Positions 46,249 through 55,111 of a stretch of 64,000 bases of DNA are shown here, piece by piece. The first letter of the stretch is position 1, and each line of letters opens with the position of its first letter. A program made the translations under genes and the position numbers. Under the pieces are notes generated by a model. That model was not told the DNA's origin. It made no database searches and saw nothing but the letters and a program-made list of their open reading frames with translations. Source of the DNA: Solicola gregarius. GTDB taxonomy: Bacteria > Actinomycetota > Actinomycetes > Propionibacteriales > Nocardioidaceae. Location: positions 1 through 64,000 of the forward strand of contig NZ_CP094970.1 in the NCBI RefSeq assembly GCF_025790165.1, in the 5' to 3' direction.

Positions 46249-47604
46249 CGCTGGTCATCGAGGGCGCGTACATCGCGACGGTCGACTCCGACAGCACCGA
46301 GCACCCGACCGGCCACGTCGTCGTCGACGGCAACCGGATCACGGCCGTCGGATCGGGCCCGGCGCCCGCCGACGTACGTGCGGAATCACAGATCTTCGAC
46401 GGAACGGGTTGCCTCGTCACGCCCGGTTTCGTCAACACTCATCACCATCTGTACCAGTGGGTCACGCGTGGCCATGCCGTCGACGACCCGTTGTTCGAGT
46501 GGCTCACCGAGCTCTACCCCGTGTGGGCGGGCATCGACGAGCGCGCCGTCAACGTCGCCGCGTCCGCCGGCCTTGCCTGGCTCGCGCGTACCGGCTGCAC
46601 GACGAGCACCGATCACCACTACGTGTTCCCGCGCGAGGGCGGTGACGTCTTCGCGGCCGAGGTCGCGGCCGCGCGTACGGTCGGCCTGCGGTTCCACCCG
46701 ACCCGCGGCTCGATGGACCTCGGCAGGAGCCGTGGCGGACTCCCGCCCGACGACGTCGTCGAGGGCCGCGACGCGATCCTGCAGGCGACCAGCGCGACCA
46801 TCGACCGGTGGCACGACCCGTCGGCCGACTCGATGCTCCGGGTCGCGGTCGCGCCGTGCTCGCCGTTCTCCGTGACCGCCGTGCTGATGAAGGAGTCGGC
46901 CACGCTGGCGCGCGACAAGGGCGTACTCCTGCACACCCACCTCGCCGAGACGGCCGACGAGGACGCCTACTGTCGCGAGCGATTCGACTGCTCGCCGCTC
47001 GAGTACGTCGAGGACCTCGGCTGGTCGGGCGAGGACGTCTGGTACGCGCACGGCATCTGGTTCGACGATGCGGAGATCGCGCGCATCGGGCGCTCGCGTA
47101 CCGGTATCGCACACTGTCCGTCCTCCAACGCACGGCTCGGGGCCGGAATCGCCCGCGCGCGCGACCTGCGCGACGCGGGGGCTCGGGTGGGGCTCGGGGT
47201 CGACGGTGCGGCAAGTAACGAGGCGAGCAGCCTCGTAGAGGAGCTGCGGCATGCCGTGCTCTTCGCTCGCGCTCGCGGTGGGCCCCAGGCGCTCGCCGTA
47301 CGCGAGGCCCTCGAGATGGCGACCAACGGGGGGGGCCGCCATTCTCGGACGCACCGACGACCTCGGCTCGATCGAGGCAGGCAAGCTCGCCGACCTCGCC
47401 GTGTGGCGGCTGGACACGATCGCCCATGCCGACATCGATGATCCGATCGCCGCCCTGGTGCTCGGTGCCGCGCCGCCGCTGGAGCTGCTCCTCGTCGACG
47501 GGCGCCCGGTCGTCGAGCGCGATCGCGTGGTCACGGCCGATGAGGAGACTCTCGCGCGGGAGGCCGATGCCGTACATCGCGAGCTCTTGAGGAAGGCGCC
47601 ATGA
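46245..47604 (+). pseudogene. 8-oxoguanine deaminase-like amidohydrolase, frameshift in a G run
   Basis: An amidohydrolase of about 453 codons close to 8-oxoguanine deaminase (8-oxoguanine to urate) and AtzB-type enzymes. Motifs: TPGFVNTHHHLYQW (metal His pair), SSTDHHY-like TGCTTSTDHHYVFPR, LLHTHLAETADEDAYC, WYAHGIWFDD, IAHCPSSNARLG and LGVDGAASNEASS. The frame breaks in the eight-G run 47328-47335; seven G would continue into GAAILGRTDDLGSIEAGKLA. It lies between the xanthine dehydrogenase subunit genes, overlapping both, so urate supply fits. Guanine deaminase is the alternative. A homopolymer miscount is likely. Confidence 0.87.
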
Positions 47605-49895
47605 CAGCCACGCCGACCGCATCGCCGCCGCGCTCGCGTACCGAGGGCGGTGTCGGCGACAGCGCCGTACGCCCGGACGGCACCCTCAAGGTCACCGGCG
47701 AGTTCGCATACGGCTCCGACCTCTGGATGGACGGCATGCTGTGGGGCGTCACGCTGCGCAGCCCCCACCCGTACGCTCGGATCGTCTCGCTCGACATCGC
47801 CCCGGCGCTCGCGATGCCCGGTGTGTACGCCGTGCTGACCCACGAGGACGTGCCGGGGCGCAACCGCGTCGGTCTCGAGTTCGACGACCAGCCGGTGTTG
47901 GCCGACGACGTCGTGCGCTACCAGGGCGAGCCGGTCGCCCTCGTCGCCGCCGATCACCCGGAGACCGCCCGCCGGGCGGCAGACCGGATCGCCGTCACGT
48001 ACGACGTGCTCGACCCGGTAACCGACGCCGAGGCGGCGCTCGATCCCGCCTCCCCCGCGCTGCGTCCCGACGGCAACGTCGTACGCCATCTCAAGCTCCG
48101 TAAAGGCGAACCCGATCCGACTGCGCCGATCGTCGTGAGCGTCGACTTCGAGGTCGGCATGCAGGACCAGGCCTTCCTCGGTCCCGAGTCGGGGCTCGCG
48201 ATGCCCGCCGAGGACGGCGGAGTCGAGCTCTACGTCGCCACCCAGTGGCTGCACGTCGACCAGCGCCAGATCTGCGCCGCGCTGGGTCTGCCCGCCGACA
48301 AGGTACGCCTGAGCCTGGCCGGTGTCGGCGGCGCGTTCGGCGGGCGCGAGGACCTCTCGATGCATGTGCACGCGTGCCTGCTGGCGATGCACACCGGCAA
48401 GCCGGTGAAGATGGTCTACAACCGCGAGGAGTCGTTCTTCGGCCACGTGCACCGGCACCCGGCGACGATGTCGTACGAGTTCGGCGCCGACCGCGACGGG
48501 CGGCTGGTCTACGGTCGCTCGCGCATCCTCCTCGACGGCGGCGCGTACGCCTCGTCGACCGCCGCGGTCGTCGGCAACGCGGGCACTCTCGGGATGGGGC
48601 CGTACCGCTTCCCGAGCGTGCACGTCGACTGCTACGGCGTCTACACCAACAACCCGCCGTGCGGGGCGATGCGCGGTTTCGGGTGCGTGCAGGCGGCGTT
48701 CGCGCACGAGGCGTTGATGGACGAGCTCGCGGCAAAGGTGGGCCTGTCGCCGGTCGAGATCAGGACGCTCAACGGCATGCGCGAAGGCGACGAGAACATC
48801 ACCGGCCAGCTCATCGACTCGGCGGCACCGTGCGAGGAGCTCATCGGCCGAGTGGCGGCGATGCCGATGCCGGAGGCGATCGGCGCGACTCCCGACCTGA
48901 GGTCGCTTCCGGGCGGCGTCGCGAACACCACGCACGGCGAGGGCGTGGTCCGCGGTGTCGGGTACGCGCTGACGTACAAGAATGTCGGGTTCTCGGAGGG
49001 GTTCGACGACTATTCGACGGCACGGGTCCGGCTCGAGGCGGTCGCGGGCGAGCCCGTCGCGACCGTGCACACGGCCGCCGCAGAGGTGGGCCAGGGGCTG
49101 GTCACCGTGCAGCAGCAGATCTGTCGTACCGAGCTCGGCGTCGAACGGGTCGTCGTACAGGCGCAGGACACCAGCGTCGGCTCGGCCGGCTCGACCTCGG
49201 CGTCGCGGCAGACGTACGTCACGGGCGGAGCGGTCAAGGCGGCGTCCGAGGCGGTACGCGCGCGGGTGCTCGAGCGGGCCGCGCAGTCGACCGGTGAGCC
49301 TGCCGACAGTCTTCGGTTGGAGGGCGGCAAGGTCGTCGGCGCGCACCTCGTCACCGATCTCGTCGACCTGCTCGATACCGCCGTCGAGGAGACCGTCGAG
49401 TGGCGGCACCGCGCGACGTACCCGATCGACCCGGAGACCGGGCAGGGAGATGCCCACGTGCAGTATGCGTTCTCGGCACACCGCGCCGTCGTCGACGTCG
49501 ATACCGACCTCGGCCTGGTCAAGGTGGTCGCGCTCGACACGGCACAGGACGTCGGCACCGCCGTCAATCCCGATGCGGTGATCGGGCAGATCCAGGGCGG
49601 CGCGACGCAGGGCATGGGGCTCGCGCTGATGGAGGAGATCGTCGTACGCGACGGGCTGATCGCGAACCCGTCGTTCACGGACTACCTGATCCCCACCATC
49701 CTCGACACCCCGCCGATGCGCATCGAGCTACTGGAGAACCCCGATCCGCACGCTCCGTACGGCGTGCGCGGCGTCGGCGAACCGCCGACGATCTCCTCGG
49801 GCCCCGCGGTCGCCGCGGCGATCCGGGCTGCCACCGGGTTGCCGGTGCACCGCGTACCGATCAGGCCGGAGCACCTCGCCCTCCCCTCGACCTAA
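47601..49895 (+). CDS. Xanthine dehydrogenase molybdenum-binding subunit
   Basis: The 764-aa catalytic subunit, oxidising hypoxanthine or xanthine to urate. GVGGAFGGREDLSMHVHA binds the cofactor, CGAMRGFGCVQAAFAHEAL is the substrate-site segment with an Arg, QDVGTAVNPDAVIGQIQGG follows, and YGVRGVGEPPTISSG supplies the catalytic Glu. It overlaps the deaminase gene by ATGA. No XdhC-like cofactor-insertion gene is in the window. The call of xanthine as substrate rests on the neighbouring urate pathway and PucR. Confidence 0.92.
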   Translation: MTATPTASPPRSRTEGGVGDSAVRPDGTLKVTGEFAYGSDLWMDGMLWGVTLRSPHPYARIVSLDIAPALAMPGVYAVLTHEDVPGRNRVGLEFDDQPVLADDVVRYQGEPVALVAADHPETARRAADRIAVTYDVLDPVTDAEAALDPASPALRPDGNVVRHLKLRKGEPDPTAPIVVSVDFEVGMQDQAFLGPESGLAMPAEDGGVELYVATQWLHVDQRQICAALGLPADKVRLSLAGVGGAFGGREDLSMHVHACLLAMHTGKPVKMVYNREESFFGHVHRHPATMSYEFGADRDGRLVYGRSRILLDGGAYASSTAAVVGNAGTLGMGPYRFPSVHVDCYGVYTNNPPCGAMRGFGCVQAAFAHEALMDELAAKVGLSPVEIRTLNGMREGDENITGQLIDSAAPCEELIGRVAAMPMPEAIGATPDLRSLPGGVANTTHGEGVVRGVGYALTYKNVGFSEGFDDYSTARVRLEAVAGEPVATVHTAAAEVGQGLVTVQQQICRTELGVERVVVQAQDTSVGSAGSTSASRQTYVTGGAVKAASEAVRARVLERAAQSTGEPADSLRLEGGKVVGAHLVTDLVDLLDTAVEETVEWRHRATYPIDPETGQGDAHVQYAFSAHRAVVDVDTDLGLVKVVALDTAQDVGTAVNPDAVIGQIQGGATQGMGLALMEEIVVRDGLIANPSFTDYLIPTILDTPPMRIELLENPDPHAPYGVRGVGEPPTISSGPAVAAAIRAATGLPVHRVPIRPEHLALPST

Positions 49896-49953
49896 GAGGC
49901 CGCGGCTCGCTGGTGGAACGAATCGACCTTTGACCGTCCGCGGCGCGACTCGG

Positions 49954-50496
49954 TCACCACTGACCGAAGCGCTCCTGGCCGCCGGTTCGGTACCGCGTGC
50001 TGCGGTCGGTGCCCACCCAGGTCCAGTACTTGCGTCTGCCGGGGCCGACGAGCCGGCTGCGGGCGCGCTTGCGCGCGGCGGTCTCGCCGTAGCGAACACC
50101 GCTGGCCCAGTCCCTGGCGCGGCCGTTGACCATCCGGTACGCGACGGCGAGCCAGCCGTTCCGTACCCAGCCCGCCTTCGTACACCCGGCCGCGCTGCCC
50201 TTGCTCTCGCACCGCCGTTGAGCCGTGCGGACGGCCCGCTTCTTCGTCATCTTGTTGATCGCCAACGCCGATTTGCCATTGATCGTGTCGATCGAGGCCG
50301 CGCTGAAGCAGCGTCGGTGCTTCCGCCAGCACTTCGCGTGACCGGCCCGATCCGGCCCGCCGTCGCTGGCGGCGGTGGTTGTCGGTGTTCCGGCAGGCCT
50401 CGCGGCCGCGGGCCCGGCGGAAAGGAGGCCGACGGTGAGCAGCGCCGCGACAGCGGTAGTGGTCAGCATGCGCAACATGGGTCCGAGAGACGGCAT
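49954..50496 (-). CDS. Secreted DUF4189-like protein
   Basis: A 180-aa exported protein. ATG 50496 with GAGGAGAG upstream gives a signal peptide (TTTAVAALLTVGLLSAGPAA). The mature part is Cys-containing and strongly basic. The SAASIDTINGKSALAINKMT and AVRTAQRRCESKG stretch resembles DUF4189, where tandem small repeats track Ala-Ala-x-x-A-L residues. The role is unknown. It is convergent with the xanthine dehydrogenase operon. Confidence 0.68.
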   Translation of the reverse strand: MPSLGPMLRMLTTTAVAALLTVGLLSAGPAAARPAGTPTTTAASDGGPDRAGHAKCWRKHRRCFSAASIDTINGKSALAINKMTKKRAVRTAQRRCESKGSAAGCTKAGWVRNGWLAVAYRMVNGRARDWASGVRYGETAARKRARSRLVGPGRRKYWTWVGTDRSTRYRTGGQERFGQW

Positions 50497-50581
50497 GGAC
50501 TCTCCTCGAGATCGGACGGGTCTGGCTTTGGACGGTCCGACCATAGCCTCAGGGAGGGCCGCGCCCAGCGGGTCTGCTCGC

Positions 50582-51154
50582 TCAGCCGCCGAACCGCAGC
50601 GGGTAGCCGACCCGCACGCGTCCGCCCGTATGTGACCCGGTGATCCGGAACCGCGGTGCGTTCTTCTGCGGGACCGACGCGGCACTGTTGCTCAATGACC
50701 CGACCGACATCGTGAGCTGCTCGGTGTCGACCGATGCGCCTTTCGGCACGATGATCCGGATCGACGTCCACGACGTGTCGAGCGCGATCTCGACGTCGGG
50801 ATGCACGATGAGCGCGTGCGAGAAGTCGAGCCGGGTCGCACCGAACTTGCCGGTGACGACGACGCGCCGGGGCACCTTCCATCGCCCCCGGCGAACGATG
50901 CGCACGCCGGTCTGGCGGATCTCCATCGTCTCCGCGTACGAGACCGCCTCACCGACCTGGTCGAGCGGCAGGTCTTTGACGAGTGGTTCGATCTCGCCAT
51001 ACGTACGAGCGACGTAGACCGCGTCGAGCCGGCGCTCCAGCTCCTGGATGTCGAGGCGGCCGTGTCCGGCGGCGAGTCGCAGCCGCTCGGCGGCGTGGTC
51101 ACGGTCCGCGTCGGTGACCCGCGTACTTCGATACCGATCCCTCGACTCGCTCAT
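50582..51154 (-). CDS. DUF1707 domain protein with LiaF-like C-terminus
   Basis: A 190-aa protein. Residues 8-62 are DUF1707 (RVTDADRDHAAERLRLAAGH, GRLDIQELERRLDAVYVART), common in actinobacteria. The C-terminal half (VTGKFGATRLDFSHAL, VEIALDTSWTSIRIIVPKG) resembles the beta-helical DUF2154/LiaF domain. There is no membrane segment. It overlaps the upstream gene by ATGA. A role in envelope-stress sensing is inferred from the LiaF likeness only. Confidence 0.87.
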   Translation of the reverse strand: MSESRDRYRSTRVTDADRDHAAERLRLAAGHGRLDIQELERRLDAVYVARTYGEIEPLVKDLPLDQVGEAVSYAETMEIRQTGVRIVRRGRWKVPRRVVVTGKFGATRLDFSHALIVHPDVEIALDTSWTSIRIIVPKGASVDTEQLTMSVGSLSNSAASVPQKNAPRFRITGSHTGGRVRVGYPLRFGG

Positions 51155-51825
51155 TCGTCGAGGCTACCGGGCACGGGCGAGCGGGTCGCAGGTCCGGCGG
51201 CGCTCGGATGCCACCCCGGCTCGTACCCCTGCGCCAGCGCCGCGACCGAGGTAGGCGGGGTGAGTACGTCGACCTGGCCCGTCGGCCGCTCCCCCGGGCG
51301 CTGCCAGCCGGAGAACCCGAACGCCAGCGAGCGTCCGCCGCGGACCACCCGCGCAACCCCCTCGTCGACGTAGACGACTCCGTCGGGTAGCCCGGCCGCA
51401 TCGGCGCGCCAGAGTCTGCGATCTCCCGCGCGATCGAGCCCCCGCCCGCGGCGCAGGCGCTCGTCGGCGAGCAGGCCGTTGAGCACGCCGGCGGTGCACG
51501 TCCGTGCGTACGCCGTGCCGACCGCCTCGCGGTAGCTCTCGTACGCCGCGCGGCGGCACAACCCGCATGGTCGATGACCGGCGGCGAGTGCCACAACCTC
51601 GTCCAAGAAGAAGATCGGCGTCCATCGGCTCGGTCGCGCGAGGTCGACGCGCCATCCGCGGTAGCTGGTCAGGCAGGTGATCCAGAGGTTGCCGCGATGG
51701 TGTCGTACGACCTGCTCGGTGTCGTCGACGAGGCAGCCGCGGTTGCCGGTGAACATGCCTCGCTCCGGCGTTGCGTGGAGGTCGCCCCAGGGGTCGACTC
51801 GGTTGCGGCGCGGCATGGCGCCCAT
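51151..51825 (-). CDS. Conserved actinobacterial protein with a CxxC motif, function unknown
   Basis: A 224-aa cytoplasmic protein I cannot assign. It opens with NRVDPWGDLHATPERGMFTG and NRGCLVDDTEQVVRHHRGNL, and has HRPCGLCRRAAYESYREAVG near residue 95, a Cys-x-x-Cys with neighbouring His and Arg that could bind zinc. ATG 51825 is two bases after the MpaB-type gene stop; ATG 51816 is three codons further on. Its stop overlaps DUF1707. It may act with the MpaB-type oxygenase, but no reaction can be read. Confidence 0.65.
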   Translation of the reverse strand: MGAMPRRNRVDPWGDLHATPERGMFTGNRGCLVDDTEQVVRHHRGNLWITCLTSYRGWRVDLARPSRWTPIFFLDEVVALAAGHRPCGLCRRAAYESYREAVGTAYARTCTAGVLNGLLADERLRRGRGLDRAGDRRLWRADAAGLPDGVVYVDEGVARVVRGGRSLAFGFSGWQRPGERPTGQVDVLTPPTSVAALAQGYEPGWHPSAAGPATRSPVPGSLDE

Positions 51826-51827
51826 CG

Positions 51828-52784
51828 TCACACGTCGGGGCTGTAGTGGCGCGGGTCGTCGCGGTGCTCGGGCGGCGGCAGGTTGCGCTGCGGCGTGTGT
51901 ACGAGCGGCGCATCGGCCGCGCGGCGGCCCGTCGACATGTCCAGGCCCGCGCGGGCGCGCGGATGCTTCCGGTACCGCCGCGGCACGAGCGCGAAGACCG
52001 CGTTGACGGCCTGGCCGACGCGTCGGTGACGACGGGCGTCGCGCTCGGTCCAGGTGTACCCGAGCAGCTCGCGTACCGGTTCGTCGTACATGCCGATCGT
52101 CAACCATACAAAGGATCTCTCGATCAGCGGGCGTACGCGCAGCCACACGGACCGCGGCAGCCACGGCGCAAAAGGCGGTACGTCGAGCGTCGACAGGTCG
52201 AGCACGTCGCGGGTCGCCACGTTGTCCTCGAGCACGTCGGTGCACATGCGCTTCCAGTACGCCTGGAACTCCTCCCACGACTCGGGCACCGGCCGCATGC
52301 TCATGCCGTAGCGCCGGTACCACTCGATGTGCTCGTCGAAGAGCCCGCGCTTCTCGTCCTCGGTGAGCCCGCCCATGAAGTGGTCCGCGGTCAGGATCGT
52401 GCCCATGAAGAACGTCGCATGCGCCCAGTAGAACGTCTCCGGGTCGAGCGCGTGGTAGCGCCGACCACGCTTGTCGACGCCCTTGATCTGGTTGTGATAG
52501 CCGCGCACCTCCGCCGCGGTCTGGGCCGACCGCTCACCGTCGAAGACCACGCCGCCGATCGGGTACAGCGAGCGCAGCAGCCGCTCCCAGCGTTCCTCGA
52601 AGAACCGCGAGTGCTCCTCGACGGCCGCGCCGAGGCCGGGATGCATGTTCTGCATCGACCCTGCCCACAGGCCCTGCAGCAGACCGCGCCAGTCTCCGAA
52701 GTACCGCCAGGTCAGCGATTCGGGACCGAGCCGAGGTGGCCCACCTTGCTCTCGCGCACCGGTGCTGGCAGAGTGACAACGCAC
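51828..52784 (-). CDS. MpaB-type oxygenase (DUF2236)
   Basis: A 318-aa member of the DUF2236/MpaB family, heme-containing oxygenases related to latex-clearing protein. Motifs include LTWRYFGDWRGLLQGLWAGS, MQNMHPGLGAAVEEHSRFFE with candidate heme His, and WAHATFFMGTILTADHF. It starts at GTG 52784 inside a perfect palindrome (52770-52795). TTGACC and TAGAGT at 17-bp spacing end six bases before the GTG, so the gene seems leaderless and directly blocked by the TetR protein encoded divergently. The substrate is unknown. Confidence 0.85.
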   Translation of the reverse strand: MRCHSASTGAREQGGPPRLGPESLTWRYFGDWRGLLQGLWAGSMQNMHPGLGAAVEEHSRFFEERWERLLRSLYPIGGVVFDGERSAQTAAEVRGYHNQIKGVDKRGRRYHALDPETFYWAHATFFMGTILTADHFMGGLTEDEKRGLFDEHIEWYRRYGMSMRPVPESWEEFQAYWKRMCTDVLEDNVATRDVLDLSTLDVPPFAPWLPRSVWLRVRPLIERSFVWLTIGMYDEPVRELLGYTWTERDARRHRRVGQAVNAVFALVPRRYRKHPRARAGLDMSTGRRAADAPLVHTPQRNLPPPEHRDDPRHYSPDV

Positions 52785-52795
52785 GTTGTCACTCT
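52770..52795. promoter_or_regulatory. Perfect 12+12 palindrome, TetR operator for the MpaB/TetR pair
   Basis: AGAGTGACAACG and CGTTGTCACTCT pair perfectly around CA. The palindrome covers the -10 box and the start codon of the MpaB-type gene and lies 37 bp before the TetR ATG, so one bound regulator could shut off both genes. Confidence 0.8.
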
Positions 52796-52818
52796 AGGCG
52801 GCGCACACCAGCGGGTCA
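52785..52818 (-). promoter_or_regulatory. Promoter of the MpaB-type gene, leaderless
   Basis: On the minus strand TTGACC, 17 bp, then TAGAGT, then six bases to the GTG start at 52784. The -10 box overlaps the palindrome at 52770-52795. Confidence 0.5.
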
Positions 52819-52831
52819 ACGAAGGGACGTC

Positions 52832-53428
52832 ATGGCCGACCGCCCCGGCACCTGGGCCGGCACCGCACTCACCGATCGACGTACGGCCCGACGCGAGGTC
52901 CTGCTCGAGGCCGGCGTCGTGGCGCTCGGAGCCGCCGACGCCCGGCCACTGACCGTACGAGGCGTGTGCCGCGACGCCGGGTTGACCGAGCGACACTTCT
53001 ACGACGCGTTCGGCGACCGCGACTCGTTCGTACGCGCGGTGTACGACAACGTCTCGGCCCGGGCCGGTGGGGTTCTCGCCGCGGCATCGGAGGCGTCTCC
53101 TTCGGGTACGCGCGCCGCACGCGCACCGGTCGAGGCGTTCGTCGACCTGATGCTCGACGAGCCGGCCGTCGGCCGCGTACTGCTGCTGTCGCCGACGACC
53201 GAGCCGGCGCTCGGTGCTCGGGGCACGGCCCGCGCGCTCGAGTTCGTCGCCCTCGTACGTTCCCGTCTACCGCCGAACGCGCGGGCGAGCGATGCCGAGC
53301 TCGCGGCACTCGCCATCGTCGGAGCACTGTCCGGGCTGCTGATGGCGTACCTGTCGGGTGCCGTCGACGTCGACCGCGCGGCGTTCACCGAGCACTGTGT
53401 CGACGTCGTGCTCTCGCTCGGTGCCTGA
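52832..53428 (+). CDS. TetR family transcriptional regulator
   Basis: A 198-aa regulator. The N-terminal helix-turn-helix is RREVLLEAGVVALGAADARP, TVRGVCRDAGLTERHFYDAF; the rest is a helical ligand domain. ATG 52832 has GAAGGGA upstream. It is divergent from the MpaB-type gene, with the palindrome 52770-52795 between them, so it most likely represses that gene and itself. It ends 3 bp before the convergent DUF6318 gene. Confidence 0.9.
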   Translation: MADRPGTWAGTALTDRRTARREVLLEAGVVALGAADARPLTVRGVCRDAGLTERHFYDAFGDRDSFVRAVYDNVSARAGGVLAAASEASPSGTRAARAPVEAFVDLMLDEPAVGRVLLLSPTTEPALGARGTARALEFVALVRSRLPPNARASDAELAALAIVGALSGLLMAYLSGAVDVDRAAFTEHCVDVVLSLGA

Positions 53429-53431
53429 CCG

Positions 53432-54028
53432 CTAGAACTTCTCTTTCATCCCGGTGATCTGCCAGCCGTCGTCGGTGGGTTCGAGATCGATCGTCCAGGT
53501 GTACGAGACGGGCTCGATATGCTGCGTCTTCTTGTCCTTGGCGATCTTGAAGGTGGTCGACGTGTCGGCCTTCAGCTTGGCGACGGCCTGCGTCGTGTCG
53601 CCCTCACCGGTCGCGTTCACGTCGAGGAGCCGGAAGAAGTCGCCGTCGAATGACCCACCGTTGCTGTACACGTCGTCGTACACGGCGGGGAACTGCTGGC
53701 AGTAGTCGCACTCGACCGCCGCGTCGTGCAGCGGTTTGGTGTCGCCGGATTCTGCCGCGTAGTTGACCAGGTCGACGAAGTAGCCGACGTACGCCTCCGC
53801 ACCCGCCGCATCGTCCTTCTCCGCCGCAGCGGGCGGCTTGGGCGCGTTCGACGCCTTCGAAGCACCGGGTGCGGTCGAACCCGTTGCCGGCGAGTCGGAC
53901 GTCGGCGAGTCACTCGTCGGCCCCGACGCGCCCGAGCCGGACTCGTCGTCGGAGCCCGAGTCGCATCCCGCGACGGCGGCCGCGGCGACCAGAATCCACG
54001 CGGCCGTGCTGAGAAGGTGACGGCGCAT
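53432..54028 (-). CDS. DUF6318 family lipoprotein
   Basis: A 198-aa secreted lipoprotein. ATG 54028 gives a signal sequence and lipobox AAAAVAGC, then a low-complexity Ser/Asp/Ala linker (residues 22-60), then the DUF6318 domain (AEAYVGYFVDLVNYAAESGD, CDYCQQFPAVYDDVYSNGG) to the C-terminus. The CxxC (ECDYCQQ) may form a disulfide. These proteins are anchored to the outer face of the membrane; the function is unknown. Confidence 0.83.
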   Translation of the reverse strand: MRRHLLSTAAWILVAAAAVAGCDSGSDDESGSGASGPTSDSPTSDSPATGSTAPGASKASNAPKPPAAAEKDDAAGAEAYVGYFVDLVNYAAESGDTKPLHDAAVECDYCQQFPAVYDDVYSNGGSFDGDFFRLLDVNATGEGDTTQAVAKLKADTSTTFKIAKDKKTQHIEPVSYTWTIDLEPTDDGWQITGMKEKF

Positions 54029-54148
54029 GCCCGAGGAGCCTCCAGAATCGGTTGGTTGTCCACCGTAACGCCGGTGGTCGACCTCGATCACGACCGGGGA
54101 TCGCGCGGCGCGCCGGTCGCCCGGGCAGCGTACGTGCAAGAGTTACCT

Positions 54149-55030
54149 ATGCCCAGCGGTAGCAACCACCTCGAGCTGGACGGCAAGCAGGTCCGGCTCA
54201 GCAACCTCGACAAGGTGCTGTATCCCGACGACGGCACCACGAAGTTCGACGTGATCCAGCACTACCTCACCGTCGCCGACGTGATCCTGCCGCAGCTGGC
54301 GGGCCGCCCGGCGACCCGCAAGCGTTGGCCGGACGGCGTGGAGAGCAAGCCGTTCTTCGAGAAGAACCTCCCGCGCGGCACCCCCGATTGGGTACGCCGG
54401 GTCGAGATCGCGTCACCGGGCAGCAGCAAGGACCGTACGCACGTCACGTACCCGGTCATCGAGAACCGCGCCGGCCTCGCGTGGGTGGCGAACCTCGCGG
54501 CGCTCGAGCTGCACACCCCGCAATGGTCGGTCGGGCCGCGCGACGGCATCCACGACGCGGACCGGCTGGTGATCGACCTCGACCCGGGCGCGCCGGCGGG
54601 TCTGCCGGAGTGCGTTGAGGTGGCGCGACTGATCCGCGAGCGGCTCGGCGACGACGATCTCGACGCGATACCGGTGACGAGCGGCAGCAAGGGCATGCAG
54701 CTGTACGCTCCGCTCCCGACGTCGCGGCCGCCGATGGAGCTGCGGGAGTACGCGTACGAGCTCGCGACGTCGCTGGAGAGCGACCACCCCGAGCTGGTCG
54801 TCTCCAACATGAAGAAGGCGCAGCGCGGCGGCAAGATCCTGCTCGACTGGAGTCAGAACAACCCCGCGAAGACCACCATCACGCCGTACTCGCTGCGCGG
54901 CCGGCAGCGGGCCTGGGTGGCGACCCCGCGATCGTGGGACGAGCTCGACGACCCCGAGTCGCTGCGCCAGGTGCACCACACCGAGATCCCCGATCGCCTC
55001 GAGACGTACGGCGACCTGATGACCACCTAG
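54149..55030 (+). CDS. LigD-type polymerase domain protein (stand-alone)
   Basis: A 293-aa archaeo-eukaryotic-primase-type polymerase, the PolDom used in bacterial non-homologous end joining. It has LSNLDKVLYPDDGTTKFDVI, RPATRKRWPDGVESKPFFEK, LVIDLDPGAPAGLPE (metal Asp pair), TSGSKGMQLYAPL, and LLDWSQNNPAKTTITPYSLR, all standard. The ligase and phosphoesterase domains are absent and no ku or ligase gene lies nearby, so it must act with partners elsewhere. ATG 54149 is divergent from the lipoprotein gene. It ends 2 bp before a hairpin shared with the convergent TetR gene. Confidence 0.92.
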   Translation: MPSGSNHLELDGKQVRLSNLDKVLYPDDGTTKFDVIQHYLTVADVILPQLAGRPATRKRWPDGVESKPFFEKNLPRGTPDWVRRVEIASPGSSKDRTHVTYPVIENRAGLAWVANLAALELHTPQWSVGPRDGIHDADRLVIDLDPGAPAGLPECVEVARLIRERLGDDDLDAIPVTSGSKGMQLYAPLPTSRPPMELREYAYELATSLESDHPELVVSNMKKAQRGGKILLDWSQNNPAKTTITPYSLRGRQRAWVATPRSWDELDDPESLRQVHHTEIPDRLETYGDLMTT

Positions 55031-55031
55031 A

Positions 55032-55100
55032 CCCCGCTGGGCCGCACGTTTCAGTCCCGAAATCGCCGAAACCGGGGCCGATGTGTGCGGCCCAGCGGGG
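55032..55100. terminator. 16-bp perfect inverted repeat between convergent genes
   Basis: CCCCGCTGGGCCGCAC (55032-55047) pairs exactly with GTGCGGCCCAGCGGGG (55085-55100). The 37-bp centre holds a smaller GTTTC/GAAAC pair. It lies between the stops of the LigD-type and TetR genes, a likely two-way terminator. Confidence 0.65.
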
Positions 55101-55111
55101 CGACGGGGCGG

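Noticed and set aside
46386-49481. Minus-strand open frame of 1031 codons opposite the deaminase and xanthine dehydrogenase genes
   Set aside because: It mirrors codon structure of well-conserved genes on the other strand and has no recognisable domain.
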